Shown piece after piece: positions 41,307 to 50,180 of a stretch of DNA of 64,000 nucleotides. Below the pieces are notes generated by a model. That model was given only the letters and a program-made list of their open reading frames with translations. It had not been told where the DNA came from and made no database searches. Numbering within the stretch: position 1 is the stretch's first letter; each line of letters opens with the position of its first letter. The position numbers and the translations under genes are program-made. This DNA is from Aestuariispira ectoiniformans (GTDB lineage: Bacteria > Pseudomonadota > Alphaproteobacteria > UBA8366 > Aestuariispiraceae): positions 1,519,001 to 1,583,000 of the forward strand of contig NZ_CP062788.1 in the NCBI RefSeq assembly GCF_025136295.1. Direction: 5' to 3'.

Positions 41307-42650
41307 TTAGGCGTTGGTGGCGGTGATGTGGGAGTGCAGCGGTGCGGAAAGCCGCTGAACGGCGTGCCGGATGCCTTGCTGTATTTTTCGGGAAAGACCA
41401 CACAGGGCCTTTGTCCAGGTGGTGCGGGGCTGGCTTTTCTCCAGCTTCCAGCGCGCTGCTGTCACGTGGTCATGGCTTGGGTTCAACTGGTCCAGCTGAT
41501 TCCGGATTTTGCCGATGACGTCCTTGTTTTCCGGGAAGGCCCGGTCGGTCCAGAAACGACGGTCGGGATCGAAGTAACCGGCCTCTTCAAGGAAGGAGAC
41601 GCCGAAATAATAGGCGGCCTCCTGGGAGTTGTAGAATTTGCTGTCCATATGAAAGCGCCCTTCATCGTCCATCGAACGATCGAGGCAATAATCCAGCATA
41701 TGTTGAATTTCCGTGCTGGCGCGGGTCCGTTCCGCCGCCGTCATTTGCGGCCAGCCAAAACGGAAGATTTTGGCTACGTCGTAATTGTTGTGGTTGTTGT
41801 ATCGCCCGTCATGCAGCCAGCCGCGGGGATAGCTCTTCGCCTTGTTGGCAAAGGTTGTGTCGATGATTTCGGGCCAGTGGTTCACCTGGCCCTTGCGATA
41901 GGAGATAACATGGAAGGTAAAGCTCAGATCGTCGTAGCGGTGGATGCGCCCGTTCGACTTGTACCAGGGCCCCCAATAGCCGGTTTCCGGATTCTGTGAC
42001 TGGTCCAGAAACTCCCGGAAGCTGTCGATATAATCCTGATCGAGGTCAATGCCTTTGACATGCTGCTGCACATAGTTGCGAAGGCCCGATTTGAAGCATA
42101 TCTGTCCCAGACAGGTCAGTACGGCCCCGAATTCATCGCGCTGGTTCCGCCCGGTCGCGGCGATATCGGAAACGCGCAACCTTTCCAGGTATTCAATCAT
42201 CTTGTTGCGTGTTGAGACCGGCTCCAGGAAGTCGAGTGCGAACTGGGGGGCTGCCTGGCGTTCCTCCAGTTCATGCAACCTGCCGATTGTTGCGTCGAAC
42301 TTGTGGTGGAACTCCTTGTAATGCCAGCCCCAGGAACCGTCATAAGGCGACTGGTTGGCAACATAGTCCTGGTCGAATTCCAGGAAGCTGCTTTCCAGCC
42401 TTTCCAGAAGTGCGTCCAGCCGTGACCAGTAGGCGGTATATTTGCTCAGCCATTTCGCGTGGATGAAAAGCTGTTGGGAAGCGTGGGTCGCAATTCCGGC
42501 TTCGTCCAGGCGCTGGATGTTCCTCGCGGCGCGCTGCAGCTTTTCCAGATAACCGGATAACCGTTTGCTGTAATGCTGATCATAGGAGGCAAAGTCAGAG
42601 CTGACGACGCAATGGGCAAGCGCGCCGTGGGCGGCAGGGGTCTGTAACAT
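41307..42650 (-). CDS. Unrecognised 447-residue protein upstream of a MATE exporter
   Basis: I do not recognise this protein. It has no signal peptide or membrane span. It is rich in tryptophan, tyrosine, histidine and acidic residues; the middle reads as helical repeats with conserved-looking turns (NQSPYDGSWGWHYKEFHHKF, NPETGYWGPWYKSNGRIHRY, GWLHDGRYNNHNNYDVAKIF). This pattern recalls alpha/alpha-barrel folds of glycoside hydrolases or terpenoid-cyclase-like proteins, but no catalytic motif is certain. GGAG lies six bases before the ATG. It is followed by the MATE gene after 14 bases, so it may make or modify the exported compound. Confidence 0.75.
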   Translation of the reverse strand: MLQTPAAHGALAHCVVSSDFASYDQHYSKRLSGYLEKLQRAARNIQRLDEAGIATHASQQLFIHAKWLSKYTAYWSRLDALLERLESSFLEFDQDYVANQSPYDGSWGWHYKEFHHKFDATIGRLHELEERQAAPQFALDFLEPVSTRNKMIEYLERLRVSDIAATGRNQRDEFGAVLTCLGQICFKSGLRNYVQQHVKGIDLDQDYIDSFREFLDQSQNPETGYWGPWYKSNGRIHRYDDLSFTFHVISYRKGQVNHWPEIIDTTFANKAKSYPRGWLHDGRYNNHNNYDVAKIFRFGWPQMTAAERTRASTEIQHMLDYCLDRSMDDEGRFHMDSKFYNSQEAAYYFGVSFLEEAGYFDPDRRFWTDRAFPENKDVIGKIRNQLDQLNPSHDHVTAARWKLEKSQPRTTWTKALCGLSRKIQQGIRHAVQRLSAPLHSHITATNA

Positions 42651-43240
42651 GCATATCTCCGAGTCATTCGCCCCCGCGAACGAAATGTTCGAAGATGATC
42701 GCGCCGCAATCTGTTGAGCCCCCGCATTGCGCCTTTGCGCAATGTCCCCCGTCGGCGATGGATATTTCCCCCACCTTCTAACGATTTCGTATCGCTAGGG
42801 GCCCTGGTTAGCCAACCATAGGTTACTAATAATACACGTGTAGATTCTTATCTTTAAACAATAAAGCAACTTGAGCGTGATCAATTTTTAGATTGGTTTT
42901 TGCGCGTATTGCACGTAACGGGGGATTTTTCTGCCGGTAGAGACCTTTACCCGGCTCTACATTGCGAAGTGCTGCGGCGAGTATGGTAGGTATCAGGCAG
43001 GTTGGAACGCGCTGGCCCTGGCAGAGGCTGACATAATGGCCGTGGTGGCGTCTGCGCACTTCTCTGCCACACGGGGGCACTGCGATTGGTGCGTGGCCTT
43101 TCTTTTTGGCATAATGGCGGCGAACAGATCGCTTGACGAATTACCATACGGGTGCGTATGGTTCTGGCAGAAAAAAACACCAATAATTTGTTCGGACCAT
43201 CTCCACCATACGGTGGCGAATGTTACAGGAGAGCCATGCA
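42651..43240. other. Intergenic region with several small dyads
   Basis: These 590 bases lie between the 447-residue protein gene and mmsA and must hold both divergent promoters. Visible elements are CATTGCGC/GCGCAATG around CTTT (42725-42744), CGAAC/GTTCG (42677-42691), a perfect TACACGTGTA palindrome (42833-42842), and the larger dyad at 43143-43162. Bases 42820-42950 are AT-rich. No ORF with a good ribosome binding site is seen. Confidence 0.55.
43143..43162. promoter_or_regulatory. Dyad upstream of mmsA
   Basis: ACCATAC (43143-43149) and GTATGGT (43156-43162) are a perfect seven-base inverted repeat separated by GGGTGC, 79 bases before the mmsA ATG. The size and spacing fit a repressor operator. 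A smaller CCACC/GGTGG repeat follows at about 43202-43215. Confidence 0.5.
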
Positions 43241-44740
43241 ATGACTGAAGAATTGAAACACTGGGTCGGCGGGAAAAAGGTCGCAGGGGAAAGCGGTCGT
43301 TTTGCCGATGTTTTCAATCCGGCAACGGGCGAAGTGATCGCCAGGGTGCCGCTGGCCAGCCGCGCGGAAGTCGACAAGGTCGTCAAGAACGCGCAGGAAG
43401 GGTTCGAGGTCTGGTCGGAGATGGCTGTGCCGAAACGCGCCAGCATCATTTTCCGCTTCCGTGAGCTGCTGGTCCAGAACCAGGACAAGCTGGCGGAAGT
43501 TCTCGGTCGTGAGCATGGCAAGACCATCCCGGACGCCAAAGGAGAAATCCAGCGCGGTATTGACGTGACCGAATTCGCCTGCGGTGTGCCGCATCTGATC
43601 AAGGGTGAGTTCAACCAGAATGTCGGTGGCAACATCGACCTTTATTCCATCCGCGAACCCCTGGGTGTTGTTGGCGGCATCACGCCGTTCAACTTCCCGG
43701 TCATGATCCCGCTCTGGATGGGTGTGATGGCAGTTGCCTGCGGCAATGCTTATGTGAACAAGCCGTCCGAACGTGATCCGTCCTCTGCGGACTTCCTGGC
43801 GGAATTGTGGACCGAGGCCGGTTTGCCGGATGGTGTGTGGAACGTCGTTCACGGTGACAAGGAAGCGGTTGACGCGCTGCTGGAACATCCGGATGTCCCG
43901 GCAATTTCTTTTGTCGGTTCCACCGGTGTTGGTGAATATATCTACCAGCATGGTTGTGCGAATAACAAACGGGTCCAGGCCTTCTGCGGTGCGAAGAACC
44001 ATATGGTCATCATGCCGGATGCGGATATGGATCAGGCAGCCGACGCCCTGATCGGTGCCGGTTTCGGCTCGGCAGGCGAGCGTTGCATGGCGATTTCCGT
44101 TGCCGTACCGGTGGGTCAGGCAACGCAGGATGCCCTGATCGAACGTCTGGCGCCGAAGGTCGAGGCATTGAAAATCGGTGCCTATAACGACCCGGAAGCA
44201 GATATCAACCCGCTGATCACCGTGCAGGCGAAAGAGCGTGTTGAAAGCCTGATTACCAAAGGTGTTGAAGAGGGGGCGGACCTGCTGGTCGATGGCCGTG
44301 GGGCACGTCTGCAGGGCTATGAAGGTGGCTTCTTCGTCGGGGCGACGCTGTTCAACAACGTCTCCCGGGAAATGGACATCTACAAGACCGAAATCTTCGG
44401 TCCGGTTCTGTCTGTAACCAAGCCGCAGAGCTTCGATAGCGCCGTGCAGATGATCAATGATCACGAATACGGCAATGGCGTTGCGATCTTCACCCGTGAC
44501 GGCGACAGTGCCCGTGCCTTCTCAAAGCGCGTTGATGTTGGCATGATTGGCGTGAACGTGCCGATCCCGGTGCCGATGGCCTTCCACAACTTTGGCGGCG
44601 CGAAGCGTTCCAAGTTTGGCGACACGCAGATGCATGGCCCGGAATCGATCCGCTTCTTCACCAAGATGAAAACGATCTCCAGCCGCTGGCCGAGCGGCAT
44701 CAAGGAAGGGGCGCAACTGGCGTTCCCGACCAACGACTGA
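43241..44740 (+). CDS. mmsA: CoA-acylating methylmalonate-semialdehyde dehydrogenase
   Basis: This 499-residue enzyme converts methylmalonate semialdehyde to propionyl-CoA in valine and thymine catabolism. C282 in GSAGERCMAISVAVPVG is the nucleophile; ITPFNFPVMIPLWMGVMAVA and SFVGSTGVGEYIYQHGC bind cofactor. The glutamate general base of hydrolytic aldehyde dehydrogenases is absent (GAKNHMVIMPDADMD replaces the ELGG block), as expected for the CoA-dependent branch. The ATG at 43241 lies seven codons inside a longer frame and follows GGAGAGCC. No other valine pathway gene is adjacent. Confidence 0.93.
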   Translation: MTEELKHWVGGKKVAGESGRFADVFNPATGEVIARVPLASRAEVDKVVKNAQEGFEVWSEMAVPKRASIIFRFRELLVQNQDKLAEVLGREHGKTIPDAKGEIQRGIDVTEFACGVPHLIKGEFNQNVGGNIDLYSIREPLGVVGGITPFNFPVMIPLWMGVMAVACGNAYVNKPSERDPSSADFLAELWTEAGLPDGVWNVVHGDKEAVDALLEHPDVPAISFVGSTGVGEYIYQHGCANNKRVQAFCGAKNHMVIMPDADMDQAADALIGAGFGSAGERCMAISVAVPVGQATQDALIERLAPKVEALKIGAYNDPEADINPLITVQAKERVESLITKGVEEGADLLVDGRGARLQGYEGGFFVGATLFNNVSREMDIYKTEIFGPVLSVTKPQSFDSAVQMINDHEYGNGVAIFTRDGDSARAFSKRVDVGMIGVNVPIPVPMAFHNFGGAKRSKFGDTQMHGPESIRFFTKMKTISSRWPSGIKEGAQLAFPTND

Positions 44741-44765
44741 TCATCCTGTCTCAGGACTGCTTACA

Positions 44766-44796
44766 GGGAGGAAGCTGTTGGCTTCCTCCCTTTTCT
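44766..44796 (+). terminator. Terminator after mmsA
   Basis: GGGAGGAAGC (44766-44775) and GCTTCCTCCC (44781-44790) form a perfect ten-base-pair stem with a TGTTG loop, followed by TTTTCT. Confidence 0.92.
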
Positions 44797-44861
44797 ATTG
44801 CGTTGTTAGGTTTCCCTCTTTAGTGGAAAAGGGCTGTTCGGTTTCCTGAAAGGCGGGGAAG

Positions 44862-45833
44862 ATGACATCAACCATTCACATTCGCTGTGGTAGTGACTTG
44901 GAGAGGGCCTTGCCGTTGGCCGGGTATGACGGGGATTTCCTGGAATGGACGGATCCTGTCTGCCAAGGGCCGGTCACCGGTCCCGTCGCGGACGACCGTT
45001 ATTTCGATGCCCGCGCGCGATTTATTGCCGATGACTGGGGCTATGACTACGACGAAACCATCGCCCTGTTGCGGGAGCAGACCCGGCGGCTGGATGCATT
45101 GGACGGTTACGATCGGGTGATCCTCTGGTTTGAACATGACATTTTCGATCAGGCGATCCTGATGAGGCTTTGCGCCGAGTTACAGGGGCGGCCTGGGTTA
45201 CACGACCGCCTGTTCATCCAGACGATCAACAACTTCCCCGGAGAAGAGCGCTTTGTCGGATTCGGTCAGTTGTCACCGGAACAGATTGCCACGCTGAAGG
45301 GCCAGGAAAAGCCCGTCACTGCAGATATGCTGGATTTTGGGGCAAAGGCCTGGCGGGCCTATAGTGACAGCGATCCCATGATGTTCTGGCAGCTTTCACA
45401 GGCCGCGCCGGAGACTTTTCCTTTCCTGACAGCGGCAGCCAAACGCTTCTTTCAGGACTATCCCTGGACCGGCGACGGGCTGAGCCTGTCGGAGAGGCAT
45501 TGCCTTCGTGTGATTGCCGGTGGTGTGGAAAAGGCGGGGTATGTGTTCCGCGATACACAGTCGATTCACGAACCGCAGCCCTTTATGGGGGATGTGATGT
45601 TCTGGGCGATCCTCAAGCATCTGAGCGCCGCCGACGCGCCAGCAATAACGTGGATTGAGGGGTGGACGGATGCTGTTGAACTCACACCCTTCGGGGAAGA
45701 TTTGCTGGCCGGGGAGGCCGACTGGACAGCCCGCAACGGTATCGACCGCTGGTTTGGTGGTGTCCACCTGACGGGTAAATCACCGGCCTGGCGTTGGGAT
45801 GAGGCCGCGCAATCGCCCGTGGCAACGGCCTAG
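44862..45833 (+). CDS. DUF1835 domain-containing protein
   Basis: This 323-residue cytoplasmic protein begins with a DUF1835-type domain: STIHIRCGSDLERALPLAGY, GDFLEWTDPVCQGPVTGP and YDRVILWFEHDIFDQAILMR. The family often has a second helical DUF3658-like half, which the C-terminal part here may correspond to (SLSERHCLRVIAGGVEKAGY). No enzymatic role is established. It is transcribed alone; its stop overlaps the stop of the convergent cation transporter gene by three bases (45830-45833), so neither has room for its own terminator between them. Confidence 0.82.
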   Translation: MTSTIHIRCGSDLERALPLAGYDGDFLEWTDPVCQGPVTGPVADDRYFDARARFIADDWGYDYDETIALLREQTRRLDALDGYDRVILWFEHDIFDQAILMRLCAELQGRPGLHDRLFIQTINNFPGEERFVGFGQLSPEQIATLKGQEKPVTADMLDFGAKAWRAYSDSDPMMFWQLSQAAPETFPFLTAAAKRFFQDYPWTGDGLSLSERHCLRVIAGGVEKAGYVFRDTQSIHEPQPFMGDVMFWAILKHLSAADAPAITWIEGWTDAVELTPFGEDLLAGEADWTARNGIDRWFGGVHLTGKSPAWRWDEAAQSPVATA

Positions 45834-46744
45834 TCATGTGCTCCCTTCGGGAACTGATGAACCATTACTTCCGCCATCGGGTAGGCGGCCTGTATGTCCT
45901 TGGTAACGCAATCGGCAATATCGTGAGCGACCTGCAGGCTCAGTTCCGGGGATAATTCCAGGTCCATCTGGATGAAGACGGTCGTTCCGGCCTGACGGGT
46001 TCGCAAGTCTCGCACGGCGATTACCTGCGATTGGCTCATCGCCCGTTGGAATATGGCCTCACGATCCGTATCGGGGAGTTCGTGATCCATCAGGACCCTC
46101 AGCGCCTCCCGGACGATCCGCCAGGCGTTGAACAGTAGATAGACGGACACCGCCAGCGCAAAGGCCGGGTCCAGATAGGTCCATCCCATCGGTCCGGCCA
46201 GCCACAATGTCGCGATGACGCCGATATTGGGAAGCAGGTCCCCGAGGTAATGCAAGGCATCCGCCTTGATCGCGACGGAATCCGTACGTTTCAGGACCAT
46301 CTGCTGAAAACCCAACAGGCATAGCGTGATGATGATGGATGCAATCATCACTGCCGTCCCGACATCCGAGCTTGTCACCGGTTTGGGTGAATAGAACCGG
46401 TTGCTGGCCTCAATCATCAACAGGATCGCGGATGCGGCAATGAAGGCGGATTGGGCCAGCGCGCCAAGGGATTCCGCCTTGCCATGACCGAAACGATGTT
46501 CCTTGTCCGCCGGGGTCAGGGCGTGGGCCACGGTTGTCAGGGTGACCAGTGAGGCAAAACAGTCCATCAGAGAGTCAATCAGGCTGGACATCAGCGCCAC
46601 GGAAGAGGTGACATACCAGGCCCATGTTTTTATCAAAATCAGGATGACGGCTGTCGTGACCGAGGCATAGGTTGCCCAGCGCATCAGTTTCTGATTGCGG
46701 TGGTTGCTGTTCTGATTGGTAGGGCTGTTTGCTTCATGCGTCAT
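45830..46744 (-). CDS. Cation diffusion facilitator (FieF-like)
   Basis: This 304-residue membrane protein has about six hydrophobic segments and a C-terminal cytoplasmic domain. The transport-site ligands are visible: SSLIDSLMDCF (Asp-x3-Asp) in the second segment and ADALHYLGDLLPN (His-x3-Asp) in the fifth. This D-D-H-D pattern is that of FieF/YiiP, which exports zinc or ferrous iron by proton antiport. The C-terminal domain (DLELSPELSLQVAHDIADCV, MVHQFPKGAH) is the usual metal sensor. A histidine-containing HRFGHGKAESLGALAQ loop is also conserved. Confidence 0.92.
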   Translation of the reverse strand: MTHEANSPTNQNSNHRNQKLMRWATYASVTTAVILILIKTWAWYVTSSVALMSSLIDSLMDCFASLVTLTTVAHALTPADKEHRFGHGKAESLGALAQSAFIAASAILLMIEASNRFYSPKPVTSSDVGTAVMIASIIITLCLLGFQQMVLKRTDSVAIKADALHYLGDLLPNIGVIATLWLAGPMGWTYLDPAFALAVSVYLLFNAWRIVREALRVLMDHELPDTDREAIFQRAMSQSQVIAVRDLRTRQAGTTVFIQMDLELSPELSLQVAHDIADCVTKDIQAAYPMAEVMVHQFPKGAHD

Positions 46745-46769
46745 GACGGCGAAGATCCTGCAAAATCAT

Positions 46770-47636
46770 CTAGCTGGCAAGCCGTTCTGCAATCCGTAGG
46801 AACGCGCGGATATTGGCCAGGCGTTTTCGGTCCTTCAGGCAGACGACAAATTCGCCGACGATAAGTTCCTTGTCACGGATAGGCAGGGGGACGAGGTCCG
46901 GATCGCTGCCGAATTCACTTTCAAAGACCACACCAATACCAAGACCTGCGGCAACTGCCTCGCGGCAGGCTTCCCGGCTTTGGATTTCCAGAATGCCGCC
47001 CGGTCGAACCCCTGATTCCTCAATGGCATTTTCAAAGATTTCACGGGTCACGGACCCCCGTTCCCGCAGGACCAGCTCTTGCCCGTTCAGGTTGGACAGG
47101 CTGATGCGGCGTCGTTCGACCAGGGGATGCCCTCTCGGAACAAAGACGACAAGGCGTTCCTTGCGAAAGGGCTGGCTGTGCAGGCGGGGGTCTTCACCCA
47201 CATTGGCAAGGACGGCGACATCGGTCCGGTATTCCAGGAGGTCTCTCAGGACGGTATCGGCGTTGCCCATGCTAAGCGACAGACGCAACCCCGGATGTTC
47301 CTGTTTGATGGCGGCCAGGATCGACATCACATGATGGGGGCTGTCGGTCCCGACGGACAAATGTCCGCGGGTAAGGTCACGCGCCCCGGCCAGCAGGGCC
47401 TCGGCCTCTTCTTCCATGCTGAACAGGCGGTTGGTGATTGCCAGCAGGGAATGGCCGAGCTGTGTCGGGACGACCCCGCGGCCGCGCCGGTCGAACAGGC
47501 GCACGCCGTAGGCTTCTTCCAGTTCCTTCACCTGGGCGGACAGGGTCGGTTGGGAAACGCGCAGGGCGCGCGCCGCACGCGTGAAACTGCCTTCTTTTGC
47601 GACCCTGTGAAAGGCGCGTAACTGGCTGTAGTTCAT
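46770..47636 (-). CDS. LysR-family regulator, probable activator of phnWAY
   Basis: This 288-residue protein has the LysR winged helix at the N-terminus (MNYSQLRAFHRVAKEGSFTR, AARALRVSQPTLSAQVKELE) and a periplasmic-binding-like effector domain. It is divergent from phnW, 131 bases away. In the space between, ATCATA (47678-47683) and TATGAT (47704-47709) form an inverted repeat that could be part of a LysR site. LysR genes are often beside 2-aminoethylphosphonate genes. The effector would be the phosphonate or an intermediate; this is inferred from position. Confidence 0.88.
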   Translation of the reverse strand: MNYSQLRAFHRVAKEGSFTRAARALRVSQPTLSAQVKELEEAYGVRLFDRRGRGVVPTQLGHSLLAITNRLFSMEEEAEALLAGARDLTRGHLSVGTDSPHHVMSILAAIKQEHPGLRLSLSMGNADTVLRDLLEYRTDVAVLANVGEDPRLHSQPFRKERLVVFVPRGHPLVERRRISLSNLNGQELVLRERGSVTREIFENAIEESGVRPGGILEIQSREACREAVAAGLGIGVVFESEFGSDPDLVPLPIRDKELIVGEFVVCLKDRKRLANIRAFLRIAERLAS

Positions 47637-47767
47637 AGCGATTTCCCTGTCCGGTTTAATATAGGTGTAAGCTATTTATCATATAACGAATATCAATTTG
47701 ACTTATGATTGTCGAGAGAACATAGCTTTTATAACGTAAAATTCTACCGCCTTTATGGAGAAACATT

Positions 47768-48919
47768 ATGACGGTACGTCCCGCAGCCAGCGAAACAGGT
47801 GATCCCCTTCTCTTGACGCCCGGACCTTTGACCACGTCCAAGGCTGTGAAGGAGGTGATGGTTCATGACTGGGGCTCTCGCGATCAGGCCTTTATCGACA
47901 TTAACCAGGCCGTCCGCGACGGTGTCGTTAAAGTGGCCGGTGGCGAGCGTACGCATACATGCGTGCCCATGCAGGGCAGCGGCACTTTCTCTGTTGAGGC
48001 GATGATTACCAGCTTTGTTCCGCGTGACGGCAAGGTCCTGATTCTGGTGAATGGGGCATACGGCAAACGCGCAGGAAAAATTTGCGATTATCATGCACGT
48101 GCCTATGTCACCTACGAAACGCCGGAAGATACCCCGCCGTCGGTCGAGGAAATCGGGCGCTTGCTGGACGAAGACAAGGAAATCACCCATGTCTTTGCAG
48201 TGCATTGTGAAACCACCAGCGGCATTTTGAACCCGATCAAGGCAATCGCGGATATGGTTCAGGCCAAGGGCCGTCGCCTGCTGGTCGATAGCATGAGTGC
48301 CTTTGGCGCGCTGCCGATCGATGCCAAGTCCGTTCATTATGATGCTTTGGCGGCATCCTCCAACAAATGCCTGGAGGGGATCCCGGGCATGGGGTTTGTT
48401 GTCTGCCGCCTGAGTGCCCTGGCAGAGACCGAGGGCAATGCCAACGCGTTGACCCTGGACCTGTTTGACCAGTGGAAATCCATGGAGGCCAACAAGCAGT
48501 GGCGCTTTACCCCGCCGATCCATGTGATCGTGTCCCTGGACCAGGCCATCAAGGAATTTTTCGCTGAAGGTGGCGTGGAAGGCCGTGGCGGACGTTATGC
48601 CAACAACTGCCGTGTGCTGGTTGAGGGAATGCGTGACCTGGGCTTCGAGACCCTGCTGCCTGACGATCTGCAGGCACCGATCATTATTACCTTCCACAAA
48701 CCGGCTGATGCGAATTTCCACTTCGAGACTTTCTACAACATGCTCGCCGAACGTGGCTATCTGATCTATCCGGGCAAACTGACCGTCGCGGACAGCTTCC
48801 GCATCGGCTGCATCGGTCGTCTGCATGAAAGCCATATGCAAGGCGCGGTGGATGCCGTGCGTGAGGTGCTCCGTGAAATGGGCGTGTCCAACTGTGCACC
48901 CGCACGGGCCGCAGAATAA
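47768..48919 (+). CDS. phnW: 2-aminoethylphosphonate--pyruvate transaminase
   Basis: This 383-residue class-V aminotransferase has K200 in ALAASSNKCLEGIPGMGFVV as the PLP lysine, and LLLTPGPLTTSKAVKEVMVH at the N-terminus is the PhnW hallmark. HCETTSGILNPIKAIAD and LLVDSMSAFGALPID complete the active site. It moves the amino group of 2-aminoethylphosphonate to pyruvate, giving phosphonoacetaldehyde and alanine. GGAG precedes the ATG. phnA starts 11 bases downstream, so the three genes form an operon. Confidence 0.95.
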   Translation: MTVRPAASETGDPLLLTPGPLTTSKAVKEVMVHDWGSRDQAFIDINQAVRDGVVKVAGGERTHTCVPMQGSGTFSVEAMITSFVPRDGKVLILVNGAYGKRAGKICDYHARAYVTYETPEDTPPSVEEIGRLLDEDKEITHVFAVHCETTSGILNPIKAIADMVQAKGRRLLVDSMSAFGALPIDAKSVHYDALAASSNKCLEGIPGMGFVVCRLSALAETEGNANALTLDLFDQWKSMEANKQWRFTPPIHVIVSLDQAIKEFFAEGGVEGRGGRYANNCRVLVEGMRDLGFETLLPDDLQAPIIITFHKPADANFHFETFYNMLAERGYLIYPGKLTVADSFRIGCIGRLHESHMQGAVDAVREVLREMGVSNCAPARAAE

Positions 48920-48930
48920 GAAAGGGTGAC

Positions 48931-50163
48931 ATGATGATTGAAGTGAATGGTCGCCAATATGCAAAACCGGAAAATCCGGTTGTCGTAGTCTGCGTTGACG
49001 GTTCCGAGCCGGGGTATATCGAAGAAGCGGTGAAGACGGGCGATGCGCCTTTCTTTGCCAAGGTAATCGAAGGCGGCACAAACCGTTTGGCCAAATGTGT
49101 GGTTCCCAGCTTCACGAACCCCAACAACCTGTCCATCGTCACGGGCCGCCCGCCGGAAGTGCATGGCATCTGCGGTAACTTCTTCTATGACACGGAAAGC
49201 GATTCCGAGATCATGATGAATGACCCGTCGCTGCTGCGGGTGCCTACCATCTTCAAGGCCTTTCAGGATGCCGGTGCCAAGGTAGCGGTGATTACCGCCA
49301 AGGATAAATTGCGCCGTCTTCTGGGCAATGGCCTGACGATGAAAAAGGCAGAGGCCTGCAGCTTTTCGTCTGAGAAATCGGACCAGTGCACCCTGGACGA
49401 ACATGGTATCGAAGGGGTCAATGCCCTGGTCGGCATGGATGTGCCGTCGGTCTATTCCGCGGAACTGTCCGAGTTTGTCTTTGCCGCCGGTGTGAAAATC
49501 ATGGAACGGGACCGTCCGGACCTCATGTATCTGTCCACCACGGATTATATCCAGCACAAGCACGCACCGGGCACGCCGGTCGCCAATGCCTTCTATATTA
49601 TGATGGATAAATATCTGGGCCAGCTCGATGCCATGGGCTGCACCATCATCATCACGGCCGACCATGGCATGAATGCCAAACATAAGGCCGATGGTCAGCC
49701 GGATGTGATCTTCCTGCAGGATGTGCTGGATGAATGGTATGGCAAGAACCGCACGCGCGTGATCTGCCCGATCACAGACCCCTATGTGGTTCATCATGGT
49801 GCGCTTGGTTCCTATGTCACGGCCTATCTGCCGGAGGACCTGAGCCGGGATGAGGTTCTGGACCGTATCCGTGCCATGGATGGAATCGAAGTGGCGCTGA
49901 CCCGCGAGGACGCCTGCAGCCGGTTCCAACTGCCACAGGATCGTGTCGGCGACATCGTGGTGGTGTCCAATCAGAATAAGGTGTTGGGCACCAGTGCGGA
50001 CCGCCATGACCTGAGCCAGTTGAAGGAGCCTCTGCGCTCCCACGGCGGGATTTCCGAACAGAATGTGCCGCTGATGTCCAACAAGGTGACGGACCTGCCG
50101 GATGATGCCGCATTGCGTAATTTCGACGCCTTCTTTGTCGGGCTTAATCATACAAAAATCTAA
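48931..50163 (+). CDS. phnA: Phosphonoacetate hydrolase
   Basis: This 410-residue enzyme belongs to the alkaline phosphatase superfamily. [20 protein letters not shown] holds the first metal aspartate, [20 protein letters not shown] the threonine nucleophile, [13 protein letters not shown] a metal Asp-His, and [11 protein letters not shown] a further histidine. It cleaves phosphonoacetate to acetate and phosphate using zinc. An ATG three bases later is an equal start. It lies between phnW and phnY, as in the phnWAY set of Sinorhizobium. It should not be confused with the unrelated zinc-ribbon PhnA of Escherichia coli. Confidence 0.95.
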   Translation: MMIEVNGRQYAKPENPVVVVCVDGSEPGYIEEAVKTGDAPFFAKVIEGGTNRLAKCVVPSFTNPNNLSIVTGRPPEVHGICGNFFYDTESDSEIMMNDPSLLRVPTIFKAFQDAGAKVAVITAKDKLRRLLGNGLTMKKAEACSFSSEKSDQCTLDEHGIEGVNALVGMDVPSVYSAELSEFVFAAGVKIMERDRPDLMYLSTTDYIQHKHAPGTPVANAFYIMMDKYLGQLDAMGCTIIITADHGMNAKHKADGQPDVIFLQDVLDEWYGKNRTRVICPITDPYVVHHGALGSYVTAYLPEDLSRDEVLDRIRAMDGIEVALTREDACSRFQLPQDRVGDIVVVSNQNKVLGTSADRHDLSQLKEPLRSHGGISEQNVPLMSNKVTDLPDDAALRNFDAFFVGLNHTKI

Positions 50164-50180
50164 GGATCAGGAGAGAAACG

